Shown: positions 49,940 through 62,300, numbered from the stretch's first letter. The stretch is DNA of 64,000 nucleotides from Epiperipatus broadwayi (GCA_028023455.1 JAQFVV010000252.1:1329349-1393348), one strand, 5' to 3'. Translations and numbers: made by a program. The notes: a model not told the origin generated them from the letters alone.

Positions 49940-50260
49940 GATAAGAATGTGAAATTTTTTCTGACTATTGCTTTTGACAGGATAGCCTAGTTAATTAGCT
50001 TATCATTTTAAATTCAATATCCACAAGTATAAAGGTTCCTGATTTGATTTTTATGCTAGTACTGTCATTGGTCAGGCCAACTGTGCCTGAAGAAGAAAAA
50101 TATCACTTGTAATATTTATACTAACGTGTGTGTATTACTAACAGTTGAATGTATTTGATAATTTGAAGTTTAAACATTTAAATAATTAAATAATTAATAG
50201 CAGGTGATAAAGATAGTTCAATATATAATTACAATTAAAACACTATCATGGCAAAATAAT
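49940..50260 (+). repeat. tRNA-derived SINE copy
   Basis: Aligns from head to tail with the copy at 57.99 kb. The tRNA-like head has AGGATAGCCTAGTTAATTAG (A box, about 49979) and AAAGGTTCCTGATTTGATTT (B box, about 50032), spaced as in a tRNA-derived RNA polymerase III promoter. The body then has GTCATTGGTCAGGCCAACTG, GCCTGAAGAAG and TATTACTAACAGTTGAATG, and an A/T-rich tail with GATAGTTCAATATATAATTA. Both boxes are decayed from consensus, so it is unlikely to be transcribed. It begins upstream of the tRNA part with a TTGCTTTTGACAGG segment also shared by the other copy. Confidence 0.65.
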
Positions 50261-51619
50261 ATTATATATAAAAAATTTCGGATTTTTTTCTTTTTTAAAA
50301 ATCTCTGCTGAAAACTAAAAGGTCATACTTGGTTACAATTTTAACACAAAGAATGAAAGTTCAATATAAATTTCAAAAACTTCATATAGATTTAACACAG
50401 TTAAATGTAGTGCAAATAAAATTTACAAAGCAAAAAACAATTTAAAAACTAAGATATTTAAGTTTCTTAAGGACATTAATCTTTCCATGTTTCAATATAT
50501 TTTGCATCATCTCTAGTGATAGTTCAACATTTTAATTTAGGATTAAAACCTTTATATTTTATTATGAATCAATATATTGTATTTGGATTTATTAGAAACA
50601 TAAGTTTACAAACAAAAAAATTCTAAAAAATTATATTTGCACTTTATAAATATTGAAAAAGTAATCATAATTATAAAAGTCAAAATATATAATGAAAATA
50701 ATAATTGTTTTCTTATTAGATGATTATTGCCATGCCATTAAAAAAAATAAATTAATAAACTCTTGGTTATTCTATAAATAATGTTAAGACACTAATACAA
50801 GAAAAGATTAATTGAACTTCATTTCTAAAACCTGAATGAATTATTACTAATCATCATAAAGTTATAAAATTCTGTTCTAAAATTTAAAATTTAAATATAC
50901 AAAAGTTCTGTATTACAATGTTTTCCAGAATAATTTTTAATCATAGTTTCATTTTCATCATTATGATGAATTTTTTAAATAATATTTTTGCAAATAAAAC
51001 ATTGTGTATTTTCAGTTATTGTCCAAAATATGGTCTTCATTATAGATAATCAACTTGCATGCTTAATTATATATTTCTTGGTAAATTTAGATTTTCTTTT
51101 CTAACAGATAATATTTAGGCAATAAGGCAAATTATCTCAACATTAGGTCAACATATCTTTGAAAGATAAGCAATGACATATATTTCAAATTGCATTCTAG
51201 ATTTAGTTATTTTAATTTTCTATAAATTATGTTTTTCTTACATTTTCAAATCTATTTATAACTTATCATGTCTCATAATCATAAAAATTTTTTAAGGAAT
51301 ATCCAATTAAATATAAGCCCATATAGTGTAATACAAGAGTAGAATTTCAGATTATGATGTGTAAAATCCTTGGATCAATTCCAGTTCAGATACTTCTGTA
51401 TTCAAACTTCTTATGAATTCCCAAACAATAAAGCTATTTAATTATTTACTATACTAAAAGTAAAAATTTTGACAGTTTTCCTAAAAAGAATTGTATTATT
51501 AGTGATATGCTTAAATATATAATATTAAATATATAATGAATGTGACTTTTAAAAACCATTTAAAAGTTTAAAGAAAGAAATTCAATGAGTAATAAAAAGA
51601 CATCTGAATGATTAATTGA
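50261..51619. other. AT-rich noncoding DNA
   Basis: No gene or organised repeat recognised. Confidence 0.5.
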
Positions 51620-51835
51620 TTAAAACTACAATTCTAGCATTCAAGTAGCCTATGACAATTAAATGTTTTTCTGATCAAAAACATGTACATCCATATAAAA
51701 ATTCTATACTTCATCATGATAAGAACTGGTTGGAACATAAATATGAATTATCTGTATTAGATATATTTCATTAAGTTGAATAACTAATCTGCTGAATGTG
51801 AGTGAATAAATTTTTTAATAAATATCTACAATCAT
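51620..51835 (-). pseudogene. Endonuclease fragment of the endonuclease/RT LINE
   Basis: Nucleotide-level match to the minus-strand copy at 28.33-28.50 kb: ATGACAATT, TGATCAAAAACATGTACATC against TGATCAAAAAGTCTTTTGTACATC, CCATATAAAAATTCT and TTGAATAACTAATCT occur in the same order and orientation. It is a short piece of the endonuclease-coding region. It abuts a plus-strand copy of the same family starting at about 51.84 kb, so the two lie head to head. Confidence 0.6.
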
Positions 51836-51837
51836 CA

Positions 51838-53222
51838 TGAACAAAGCTAAATTATGGCTGTTATTGATAGGAGATTATAAGATCATTAGCCAAGAAAGTA
51901 GTCATTATCCAAAAGAAAAGATAACAAAAAATCCCTGATCACAAACCCATACTGCTATTCAGTGATGATCTTTTATTTAGGTCCTTTATAGCTGCAGATC
52001 ACTTTTAAGTGAAAAATAATTGCATGAATTGGAAGGAAAATTGGAAAAAATTGTAGGATTTTGTGAGGCTAGAAAAAAGGGTGGATAAACAACTGGTAAA
52101 TTTGTAAAAGAGGCATATTCTTTGTTGTCACAAATATTTGAAGCACAATTGGAATTGGATTTGTTATAAATAAAAAATGAAATAATAACATTGTAGAGAT
52201 TTATAGTGTATTAGTCTGAGTGTCAAGAATAGTTATTCAATTTAATCAAAGATATCACATGTAGATAATTCCAGTTTATGCCCCAACAGGTTCTCATTGT
52301 GATGACTAAGTAGAGGATTTTTATATGGATGTACAAAAGACTTTTGATCAGATACAACATTTTAAAATTGTCGTGGGAGACTTTAATGCTAGAATTGGTA
52401 AACAATTGAAAAATTAAAGTATTGTAGATAAATTTGATTATCATGATAAAAATGAGAGAGAGCATAAAATGTCGAGTTCCAAAAAAAGAAAAACTATATA
52501 TTAGAATTTTTTTTTTTTTTTTTTTTGGAAAAAAATATTAAATAGAAATGGATATTGAAATATCCAACTGAAGGTACATCAGAATTGTATTATATTTTGA
52601 CTAACAGAAAATATGTATTTCAATATTGTGATGCTTTTAATAAGTTTAATACAGGAAGTGATCATTGATTAGTGAGATGTAAGATATATTTTAATGCAAA
52701 ATGGACAAAAATTATTAAGAAAAACAGTATTCACAGTTAATATTTCTAAACTTTAGAATTACTCCAATGAATTTAGATTAGAACTTGAAAATTATTTCAA
52801 AATATTAAGAAAATTTGAAGATTGTTCAGATATGGATGAAATCAATAATAACTATTACACTATTAAAAACTACAATAAAAATAACTGTTATAAAAAGTAG
52901 CAATTTACCATTAATTTTTTTACAGAGAGGAGAATATATGACGAAAAGAAAAACTATGAATAAAAATGATTCCTTAAGGGTAGTTGAATATCTAATGATT
53001 TGTAACATAATACGAAAAAGAGTTAATAAAGATGTAAGAATTTGTAATTATGAATTAGCAAGAAAAGAATAATGAAAGTCTCAAAAGTTTAAAACAGCAT
53101 CTTGGTATTGTCAAGAAAGTTATTTCTATAGTAAGAATAAAGGTGGAACTATTATTAAAAAGAGATATGATATGATGAAAGAGTAAATCTCTCCAACAGT
53201 TATCACATCTTCTGAATTTATA
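51838..53222 (+). pseudogene. Decayed endonuclease/reverse-transcriptase LINE, endonuclease part and linker
   Basis: Begins with sequence matching the start of the copy at 28.89 kb (ATCATGAACAAAGCTAAATTATGG against ATCATGAGAGACAAAAATAAATTATGG; given in pieces AAATTATGG and AGCCAAGA). Then near 51.99-52.08 come CRSLLSEK and GFCEARKKGG; at 52.32-52.40 YMDVQKTFDQIQHFKIVVGD and FNARIGK, an intact GDFNARIG endonuclease motif; at 52.59-52.68 YILTNRKYVF, CDAFNKFNTGSDH and LVRCKIYFNAK. The linker follows to about 53.22 (ESLKSLKQ, KGGTIIKKRYDMMKE, SPTVITSSEF). The RT is absent: 3'-truncated, stops throughout. A poly-T run interrupts it at 52.51 kb. Confidence 0.72.
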
Positions 53223-55317
53223 TATATATATACTGTATACATGTGTGTTCACTATCAAAAAAAATAATTATACTTTATTTTTGTACATGTTTATTAATAA
53301 ATAATTTATTCACTTGTTCTTCTCATTAAAATGTTACATGTGTTTAATTTCTGTTATATTATAAATAATTTTCTTAATATTTTTGCACAGTATAAAATTA
53401 TATTAAGTAATTGGAAAAATGCATTTAATTATAATATAATTCAAATTAAATAAATTTTAAGAATTAATTATTTTAGTCAGTAGAATAAATTAACATTTTT
53501 CATTAAAAATGCATATACTAATAAATATGGATAATAATGAATTATAAAGTTAAATTTGATTTATTTTTTGATAAATGGAGACATTTATATTGACCAAAAA
53601 TGAATACATGTAGGAGTAAAACGATATATAGATAATGGTATATTTTGACATATAATTAATGGAAAATAAAAATATATAATCAAAAAAAAAAAAAAAATAG
53701 AAAAATATAATGTAAATGGACTCCCATTAATCTGAAAATCCCTGGATGCGGCTTTTTTGATTTTGTGAATTTTTCAGATTTTAACAATAAATCTTTTTTT
53801 CCCTCATTATAGCGCGCCAATCTCTGCTGAAACTTTAAATAAATATTAATTTTACTATCTTTAGTTTGTAAATATTGAATTACTTTTTTAATATTATGTG
53901 TATTGTATTATTAGCAATAAAACAGTGAGTGTGTTTATATTTAAATCAGCACAAAATTTTTATATAGTAATAATTAAAATAAAAAATCAAAAATACACAT
54001 TGGAATTTGTTTACATAATAATAAGATTTTGAACTATTGATGTTTGTGTTAATGGCAGTCTATCTGTATAAATAATAATAAGACTACTGTTATTGTTGGA
54101 TAATAGGCAATTTGTTTAATTCAAGAAAATGTATGTGCTTAAGTTTATAACTTACACATAAATATAAAACTAAAGACAAGTTACATTTTTTTAAAACATG
54201 AGATTGTGATCTGGGCCAACTGATGAGTGCTGGTTCAGCATGAAATGCTTATCTTGAGAATCATTTATTCTTTTCACATATCTTTGATCATATGTTTCAG
54301 CTATGTGTGATGGAAAAGAAGTTTTAAATCTATTTAAATATATATTGTTACCCTCATGTCTGAGTTTACAGGCTTAGCTTTACTGCAAATATTTTTTTTT
54401 GTTATTATGTATAACAAAATGTTAATATCATGTATATAGAATAAATTTTATGTGTGTTTTAAAATCTTAAAAAGAAAAATACGAGTAAAGATAAAATGTG
54501 TTATTACTTTATTCTTTTAAAAATAAAGAATTTTTTTTTTTAAATGTTGTTATGGTAACCAATAGAAGCTTTTGAAATACGTCTGCTTTTCAAGAAACCG
54601 GAAAAAGAATTGTAGTGCCACTTTGCCATAATATCACTTACTGTCAAGAAGTCAATGGAATTTTATAAAGATTTTTAATTAATACCATGCATTTTATGAA
54701 ATAGAGAATCCTCTAGGATGCTTTCCCTGATCTTTCCAGTAATATAACTGAATCTAGAGGAATAGACAAACAATATTCTTAAATTTTAATCTTTATCCTG
54801 CAACTCTATTCATCATTATTAAATGCTAAAGAAATATCTAATATTTACTTACTGGAGAAAAAAAAACTAGTCATCTAAAGTTATTATTCCATAGAAATGT
54901 ATTTCTATAATCAACAAGTGAATCTACTTATTTTAAAATGCCCAGAAGAAAACTGGCAAAAAAAAAACTCTCATCAGAAGCTAATTCTGAAAGAACCAAA
55001 GAAGCTAAAATCTTATAATGTCAGAAAACACTAAAATTCAATGATTAACCATTATGTTCTTACGTTTACAGATACAAAACGTGCATGTGAGTTCAGAAAG
55101 AAATTAAAATAAATCATTTGAACTTTCTATAGATATCTTCAAAGAAACTGTAAGTTATAAACCCCCCCCCTCATGCGGAATCATTATATAAGTATATTAA
55201 TTAGTAAATATGTAAATACTTTTTATTATCATTATTATTATTAGTCTTTAATGAAAGTTATTATTATTGTTAATAATTTTACTGTTTACCATTTTTCATC
55301 GGAACCAAGCTAATTAT
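53223..55317. other. AT-rich noncoding DNA
   Basis: Contains (TA)n at 53.22 kb, an A run at 53.68 kb and a C run at 55.16 kb. A less AT-rich patch at 53.73-53.83 kb (CCCTGGATGCGGC, AGCGCGCC) matches nothing I know. No gene recognised. Confidence 0.45.
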
Positions 55318-56526
55318 TATATTCATTAATTACATTCATATCGGCCTTTCAAGCCAATTGTGCAAACGCTTTGCGAGTGTTAAATAATAAATGAATACCC
55401 TCTGACCAATACAAGATATAGAATTTATGCAGGAATAAAAAGAATCCCTCTTATTCCTACGACTCAAATATTTATATATGAGCAAATCTGAAGTACTGGA
55501 ACAGAAGGCGTGACGATAGAATGGTCACTTTAAATTACTATATACAATGTCTGAATGAATGACGCCAATGAAATTCAGACATTGTATATAGTAATTTAAT
55601 GTGACCATTCTATCGTCACACCTTTGTTCCAGTACTTCAGATTTGCTCATATATAAATATTTGAGTCGTAGGAATAAGAGGGATTCTTTTTATTCCTGCA
55701 TAAATTCTATATCTTGTATTGGTCAGAGGGTATTCATTTATTATTTAACACTCGCAAAGCGTTTGCACAATTGGCTAAAAAAGGCCGATATGAATGTAAT
55801 TACAATTATATACAGACGCTATAAAAATAAATGCTTATTTATATATATGATTAAGTTTCAGTTGGAATGACGTTTAGTAAATTCTAGAAAATTTCATCGG
55901 CATCATTCATTCAGACATTGTATATAGTAATTTAAAGTGACCATTCTATCATCACGCCTTCTGTTCCAGTACTTCAGATTTGCTCATATATAAATATTTG
56001 AGTCGTAGGAATAAGCAGGATTCTTCTTATTCCTGCATAAATTCTATATCTTGTATTGGTCAGAGGATATTCATTTATTATTTAACACTAGCAAAGTGTT
56101 TGCACAATTGGCTTGAAAGGCCGATATGAATGTAATTACAATTATATACAGACGCTATAAAAATAAATGCTTATTTATATATATGATTAAGTTTCAGTTG
56201 GAATGACGTTTAGTAAATTCTAGAAAATTTCATCGGCGTCATTCATTCAAACATTGTATATAGAAATTTAAAGTGACCATTCTATCATCACGCCTTCTGT
56301 TCTAGTACTTCAGATTTGCTCATATATAAATATTTGAGTCATAGGAATAAGAGGGATTCTTTTTATTCCTGCATAAATTCTATATCTTGTAATGGTCAGA
56401 GGGTATTCATTTATTATTTAACACTCGCAAAGCGTTTGCACAATTGGCTTGAAAGGCCGATATGAATGTAATTACAATTATATACAGACACTATAAAAAT
56501 AAATGCTTATTTATATATTCATTAAT
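55318..56526. repeat. Array 2: 336-bp units, direct then inverted, with flanking 13-bp duplication
   Basis: A truncated direct unit (55331 to about 55573) opens TACATTCATATCGGCCTTTC and joins the opposite strand at about 55573-55575 (shared ATT). Inverted units follow: their GGCCGATATGAATG landmark falls at 55783, 56119 and 56455, an exact 336-bp period. The array ends ATAAATGCTTATTTA at 56513. TATATTCATTAAT is repeated in direct orientation at 55318-55330 and 56514-56526, like a target-site duplication. Units share with array 1 TATATATGAGCAAATCT, GAATGACGCCAATGAAATT, ATGAATACC and the AATAAATGCTTATT end, but differ at many positions. The hairpin reads AGGAATAA...TTATTCCT where array 1 has AAGAGTAA...TTACTCTT. 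The 89-codon frame at 55601-55870 falls within the array and is not a gene. Confidence 0.85.
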
Positions 56527-56929
56527 GTAATAATTTATTATGTAGGGAAGAGTAACGATCAGGAAATATTATAGGATTCTGCTTGGAAACTTGTTTTTAT
56601 GTGAGCTCAATTTGATTATTACTCATGACTAGAAATTATTTGTCAATTAAAAAATAAATTGTATTCTGTTACTTCACCATGTGCATAGTCACCCATTAGG
56701 TATCTTTAAATTTCTCTAGATAAAAATTTAATTCCAAATATAATTTTTTATTATTTAATTGTTAACTGAATTTATTACCAATTGTTCATTAGCACACTTA
56801 CCATTACAAGATATATGAGGTTATGTTTAAGAATCTCTAAAAATAATGTTTATATAAAGTTATATAGTAGATAAAATATCAATTTAAAGAATTTATAAAA
56901 AAATATTTATAACATATAAACTTTTTTTT
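56527..56929. other. AT-rich noncoding DNA
   Basis: Nothing recognised. Confidence 0.5.
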
Positions 56930-57420
56930 AGAAAAATGCAACAAAAACTTGACTTTGATAGCTCACAAATGAAATAATAATAAAATTTGATATTTTGACA
57001 AATATATATTTTAAGATTGTGATGTAGTAAATGAATTCAACACAAAGTATGGTTATCAGTTGGTAAGAAATTCAAGATATTATCTCAATGCAAAATCAAA
57101 AATATATTAAGAAATTTTAATTAAAACTTATAAATTGTTTTAAAATATATTTTAAATCTAGCTTAGAAATTAATGAGATTAACAAAGTGATATTCTTTAT
57201 TAATAGCAGAAATGAAAGGCAAAAGTATAGTAGTAAATTTTTTATTGAAACAAAGTAACAGTTTATAAGAAAAAAGAAATATAAAAATAATCAAAGATCA
57301 CCCAAGTAATAGTAATGGATTTCAAATTTTGTAAATGACATTGAGAAGATGTAGTGATAACAGATAAATAAAATTCTCAAAGATGTAAACCAAATTTTTG
57401 ATTTTGAAAGAAAAACTATT
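56930..57420 (+). pseudogene. Endonuclease/linker fragment of the endonuclease/RT LINE
   Basis: In pieces over several frames: at 57.02-57.11 CDVVNEFNTKYGYQLVRNSR and YYLNAKSKIY, the counterpart of CDAFNKFNTGSDH...LVRCKIYFNAK in the 52.6-kb copy; near 57.21-57.30 ERQKYSSKFFIETK and IRKKKYKNNQRSP, the basic linker of this family; near 57.34 FVNDIEKM and ILKDVNQIF. Stops are frequent. Neither the start of the endonuclease nor the RT is present. Confidence 0.55.
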
Positions 57421-57638
57421 TTCATAACATCAAAATTAAAAACAGTAAAAAATACTATAAATATTTTATAAAAAGCACTTTTATTTAATTGAATGAGTCA
57501 TGCACTAAAAATCAAAAAAAAAAAAATTTTCTTGCAGCATCTATAAATTAATTAATTTAATCACTAAATATAAAACTAAAATTATAATATATATATATTC
57601 AAATTTGAAATGTTTATTCATCTGCATAATGAAGTAGT

Positions 57639-57746
57639 TCGTTTTTATAATTTAATGCTAAGTGCACTTTCAGTGAAGTTCAACATAATTATGATTATGG
57701 TGAACTTTACCAAAAGTGCACTTAACATTAGGTTATAAAAAAACCA
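57639..57746. repeat. Near-perfect palindromic hairpin, about 52-bp arms
   Basis: Arms meet at about 57691 with practically no loop: TGCTAAGTGCACTTTCAGTG on the left is opposed by the complement of a right arm containing CCAAAAGTGCACTTAACATT, and TATAATTTAATGC by GCATTAGGTTATA-like sequence. Few mismatches and one or two bulges. Too short for a gene. It is a tiny MITE or a pre-miRNA-like fold; overlapping minus-strand frames are incidental. Confidence 0.7.
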
Positions 57747-57984
57747 TTCCATTACACAAATTAAAAAATATTTGCAAATTTGAAATTCAAATACAAATGA
57801 AATTGAGACAATATAATAATATTGGATAGATGGGAAAAGGTACAAAAAGAAAATTTCAAGAAGTGGCTCACATGACAATGGTGAATAATCTCATAAGTCA
57901 ATCTAGTGGCAACTATATATAATGTATGGAAATCACTAGTCAACTTTGCTTTTAGAAAAAACTGGAGAAATCAGGAGGAACTGC

Positions 57985-58320
57985 ATTAATAAAATTTCTA
58001 CTGAATGTTGCTTTTGGCAGGGTAACTCAGTTGGTTAGAGAATTACCTTAAAATTCAATATTCAAAAATCTGAGAGTCCATGTGCAATTCTTATGTTAGT
58101 ATGGTGGTCACTGATCAGGCCTGCAACACCTGAAGAAGAGAGAATAATATCTCTTGAAACATTGTGCATATATTAACCTATGTTGGATTACTAACACTTG
58201 AATATAATTTGAAAATGTAAATAAAGTTAAATTTTTCTAAAGACATTCAATATTTAATATTAAATGATGGAAATAGTCCAATACATAAATACAACAAAAA
58301 TTTCATCATCACAACCTTCA
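57985..58320 (+). repeat. tRNA-derived SINE copy, best preserved
   Basis: The head at about 58017 reads GCAGGGTAACTCAGTTGGTTAG, close to a tRNA D-arm/A box (TAGCTCAGTTGGTTAGAG), and about 45 nt on is CTGAGAGTCCATGTGCAATT, a decayed T-arm/B box. The body has GGTCACTGATCAGGCCTGCA, CACCTGAAGAAGAG, TCTTGAAACATTGTG and GGATTACTAACACTTGAATA. The tail has GATGGAAATAGTCCAATACA. Copies at 49.94 kb and, without the head, at 6.69-7.07 kb belong to the same family. (The head string is 20 bases from CAGGGTAACT on; flanks omitted.). Confidence 0.7.
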
Positions 58321-58983
58321 GAAAAACTATATATATATTGTAACCTTTCACTTTGGTAGTTCTTTTTTAAAATAATTTAGATTTCACATAATGGTAAAAA
58401 ATTTAAATTTATAACGTAAATAATTATGTCAATATTAATTTTTAATTTGCATAGTTTATTAAAAGCTTAATTTATGTAATATAAGTATAAAATTCTGTCA
58501 ATTTAACTAACATACATGGGTTTTGTAGTAGTCATTTATGCTTTAAATGTCATATTTATTTTAATTATGAGTTTATTTAATAGTTATAAGTATACCTAAA
58601 TTATATTTATCAAAATTTACAATATGTGTTAAATCTCATAATACTTATAATAGTAAAATTTAGTTAATTTTATTACAATGATTCTTTTAAAATGTGTGTT
58701 CTTGGATATATGTGCAGCAGAATCTTACTTTAAAAAAAATAAATGAATTTCATTTCCTAATTGGAAATGATATTTTTATTCCAACAGGAGGATTAAATTA
58801 TTTAAATTCTAATTTTTAAATAGTAATAATTTTATCTATTAGTATAATTATTAATTATATATTTTAAGTTTGAATAATTATTAAAATGCTTAAAATATTA
58901 TAATTATATTTAATTTCAGAGTAACTATGTTTATTATTTAAAAGTTTAAATATTTTATTAATTTTATTATACTTTGTTATTAT
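58321..58983. other. AT-rich noncoding DNA
   Basis: Nothing recognised apart from short inverted words such as CATTTCCTAATTGGAAATG near 58.75 kb. Confidence 0.5.
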
Positions 58984-59162
58984 TGTGCTAACACTCATGA
59001 GCACACAAAGCTGAAGACAAATAAAGAAATATATATATTTAATTACATGGCTAAGCACTTTCAAAGGTCAGAGCCCTCGTATTCATAGCCACATAATTAA
59101 ATATATATAAAAAAATATTTCTTTATTTGTCTTCAGCTTTGTGTGCTCGTGTGTGTTAGCAC
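58984..59162. repeat. Fold-back repeat, about 70-bp arms
   Basis: The left arm (58984-59051) and right arm (about 59088-59162) are almost perfect inverted copies: GTGCTAACACTCATGAGCAC against the complement of a right arm with GTGCTCGTGTGTGTTAGCAC, then ACAAAGCTGAAGACAAATAA identical on both, then a TA-rich part and TTAATTACATGG/TTAATTATGTGG. The spacer of about 37 bp (around 59052-59088) is less AT-rich and contains AGGTCAGAGCCCTCGTATTC. Probably a MITE or an IR-bounded short element. Confidence 0.7.
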
Positions 59163-59330
59163 ATTTTATATTTTACACTTTACCCACAAAGTTTAAACTA
59201 TTTGCTCATTTCTTATTATTATTAAAAATTTTAGACAAAATTAATTTATTCAAAAACTTTTCAGTTAATTAAAAGTAGATAACCAATGAAATCTATTTAA
59301 TTAGAAATCTGACATCACACTGCCTTCGAT
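59163..59330. other. AT-rich noncoding DNA
   Basis: Nothing recognised. Confidence 0.45.
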
Positions 59331-59340
59331 ATAAAAAGGA
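59331..59340 (+). promoter_or_regulatory. Weak candidate TATA box
   Basis: ATATAAAAAGGAGTAGC follows a less AT-rich stretch (ACATCACACTGCCTTCG). It resembles the 42.25-kb site, and the purine-rich downstream sequence is different from the surrounding DNA. There is no clear donor or frame downstream, so support is low. Confidence 0.2.
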
Positions 59341-62300
59341 GTAGCAGATAAAATTAGGGGGAGAATTGAAGAAACAGTAGAAACTAGTTAATCTATTTCT
59401 GTTAGTTCCATAAAATTAGAACATTTTATTGTTTTATTTTAGAATTAATTAAAAGTTACTTTAACAAGCTGGATAATTGTATATAATACATTTAAAAGGA
59501 TGATAATGTAATTATGGAGTAAATAAAACTACTCTTTGCTGGAAGCTAATTCTACTTTGCTATTAAGTTATAGTCAAACTATAGTCACTACTTAAAGTTT
59601 AAAGGAACATCATTATTCTCCAGAGAAATGGAAGTGTGTTATCAGCATGTTCAATTAGTTTACAAATATATTCATGTAAGGATATGATTTGTTCTCTGTT
59701 CATTTTTAATAATTTTAGAAAGGAAATTACAAATGAATCTTTATTTATTTCAAAATAACAATTGTTATAATGCTTTATAGATTTTAAATTGGCTATCTAA
59801 TAATAATGATAATGAACTTATTTTTGAAAAGAATTATGTTAGATAGAATAACTTGTGTGCTAAATGGAAAGTAAAATCAAACATTTTAATGAACAATATG
59901 TACTTTAAACAACCATGAATAAATTTTCAAGAATAATGAATATGTTTATATAATAATAAAATAGAAAGTGAAAAATAACTATTGATTATATTTAAAAAAT
60001 ATATATCTTAAGACGAGCTGAAAAATTATAACATTTTTAAAAGAAGGAATTATTTATTTGATAAATAATATCATGGAAGAATATAAACTAAGTTAGGTTA
60101 AAAACAAAAACAAATAGATTATAAATGAATATGACTTAAATAAATATAGAATAAAAAATGAACAGATAAAAAGTTAAAATTTAATAATTATTACAGAAGT
60201 CAGTTATGTTATATGTGCCTCTAAGAGATGTCCTAGTATATAAAATAGTATGGAATATTTATAGAAGTACTTTAAAATAATTATATTTTTAAGATGAGAA
60301 GTTTACTGAATTCTAATTAAGGATCCTAATAAACAATGAAGAATGCTAATGAATTTTAGAAACATTTATTAGTTGTATTTTTTTTTTTTCCTTTAAAATG
60401 TACTTTTTAAACAATGATTTTGCAAGTTGGAGGAGAGAGAGAAAATGGTGGCAAGAGAAGTTGAAACTGCTGACCATCATTATGGTGATAACTATTTAGA
60501 GTTTGGGAATTTTTTTTTTAAAAAAAAAAAATGATTGAAAACGTTTTCAATCTAATTTTTTTTATTATTATGTGTTTATAATATGCATTTCTTTTTTAGG
60601 ACAATAAGGAAAATAATTAAGTAATCTATATGTTTATTACTATTTTTAATATTGATATAATTTTAGGATATAATATTAAATTTTAAGATATTAAAATTAA
60701 AGGTATATACTATGTTTATATTTATATGTTTCATATAAATTGCCTCATGAATATACAAAAAGCTGAAGGATAGCAATTGGTAATTTTGGTAATTTTATTA
60801 TTATGTATTTTAATATACAAAAATGTAACTGTTTATTAATAAAAAATGTAGAATATATTAGATTATTAATTTATTGTACTAGAATAATAGACTCATGGTA
60901 CATAATAAATAATTATGAATCAATAAAAAACTATATTTCTAGGATAAAATATGAATGTATAAGCCACATGTAATATTATAAGTGATGATTGGGATAGAGT
61001 GTATGAAATACTTCATGAAATTGAATATTGCTAAGCATTAAAAGTATAATATGACATTTGTCATATTGATAAATGATATTTGTTTTAGCAAATGATCTTT
61101 TATAAACAAACATTTATCAATGTTAGGAAGATAATTGTTGTATACTTGGATTGGAAATATAATCTATATTGATGCTGTAAATTAATAAAGGTATATTGAA
61201 TAAGTTTCAAATGCCAGAATAGTGAAATGTCATCCTGAAAAACTAATGTTGCATGTGATGGATTAGATCTAAAGAATGCTCATATTATATTTGGAAATTT
61301 GTGAGGATATCTTTTAGGATAGATAACCAAACCATTCCATAAGTACCCAAGAGAAAAGTTCAGACTCCAATGGTAAGATCATTGAAATAATAATGATTAT
61401 CCTAAGTTATTCTGTTAATATCCTAGGTTATTCTGTTAAAAAACAAATGTTAGTTATTCCCATTCTAAAATGTACTGTTTAAATTAGTTTATTTTCCTAA
61501 ATAATATCTTAGATAGTGAATTATAAGTTAAGCATTCTGTGTCAGTGATATGTATAGGAGTTTATAGTTTTTTCTTCCTATAGTCAGTAATGATAGTTAA
61601 AGAATGATAAATGAGCATATGCAAAACAAATAAACCTAGATTTTATTTAAATAATAATAATAATAATAATAAGATATTATTACAATGATGGTATGAGATC
61701 ATTTAAAATGAAAGTTGTAACAGAAGTATATATGGCAAGTATGATGGATAAATATACAAGACTAAAGGTAAATATTCTTGATTCAAGTATTTATTTAAGG
61801 TATCTTATTTATATTTCATAAACAATATAAAGATTAAGAAGGTGAGTAAATAATAAGATATTATTATAGTAATTATAAATTTATATTATATTGTATTTTA
61901 ATAAATCTACGAAAGGTAAATAATAAGCAATGTAATATCTAGACATTATTGGTATAATATAATTGATAAACTTAATTGAAAAATGAATGAGAATTAAAAA
62001 ATTTTAATATGAACATGAATGTTATTAGTATTAAAATAATTGTTTTTAAGGCCGTAAATGATCCCGTCTCGAAAGCGCTGAGCTTTTAATATTTTTGCAC
62101 TCTTTGTAGCTTCTCTTTCAAGCACTTCACACGCTTTTAATTTTATTTATTATAATATTAAGAGAGAAGTTCAAAATTCTTAATAATTTATTTTTATGTA
62201 TAAATGTAAATAGGTTATAATAATAATAATGTAATTTGCAAAATAGTTTAATTTGGTTTAATGTAAAATAAAAAATGTTAGAAATATCCAATTGTAAGTA

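Noticed and set aside
55601-55870. 89-codon frame in array 2
   Set aside because: Falls across the 336-bp repeat and is not conserved as a frame in the sister units.
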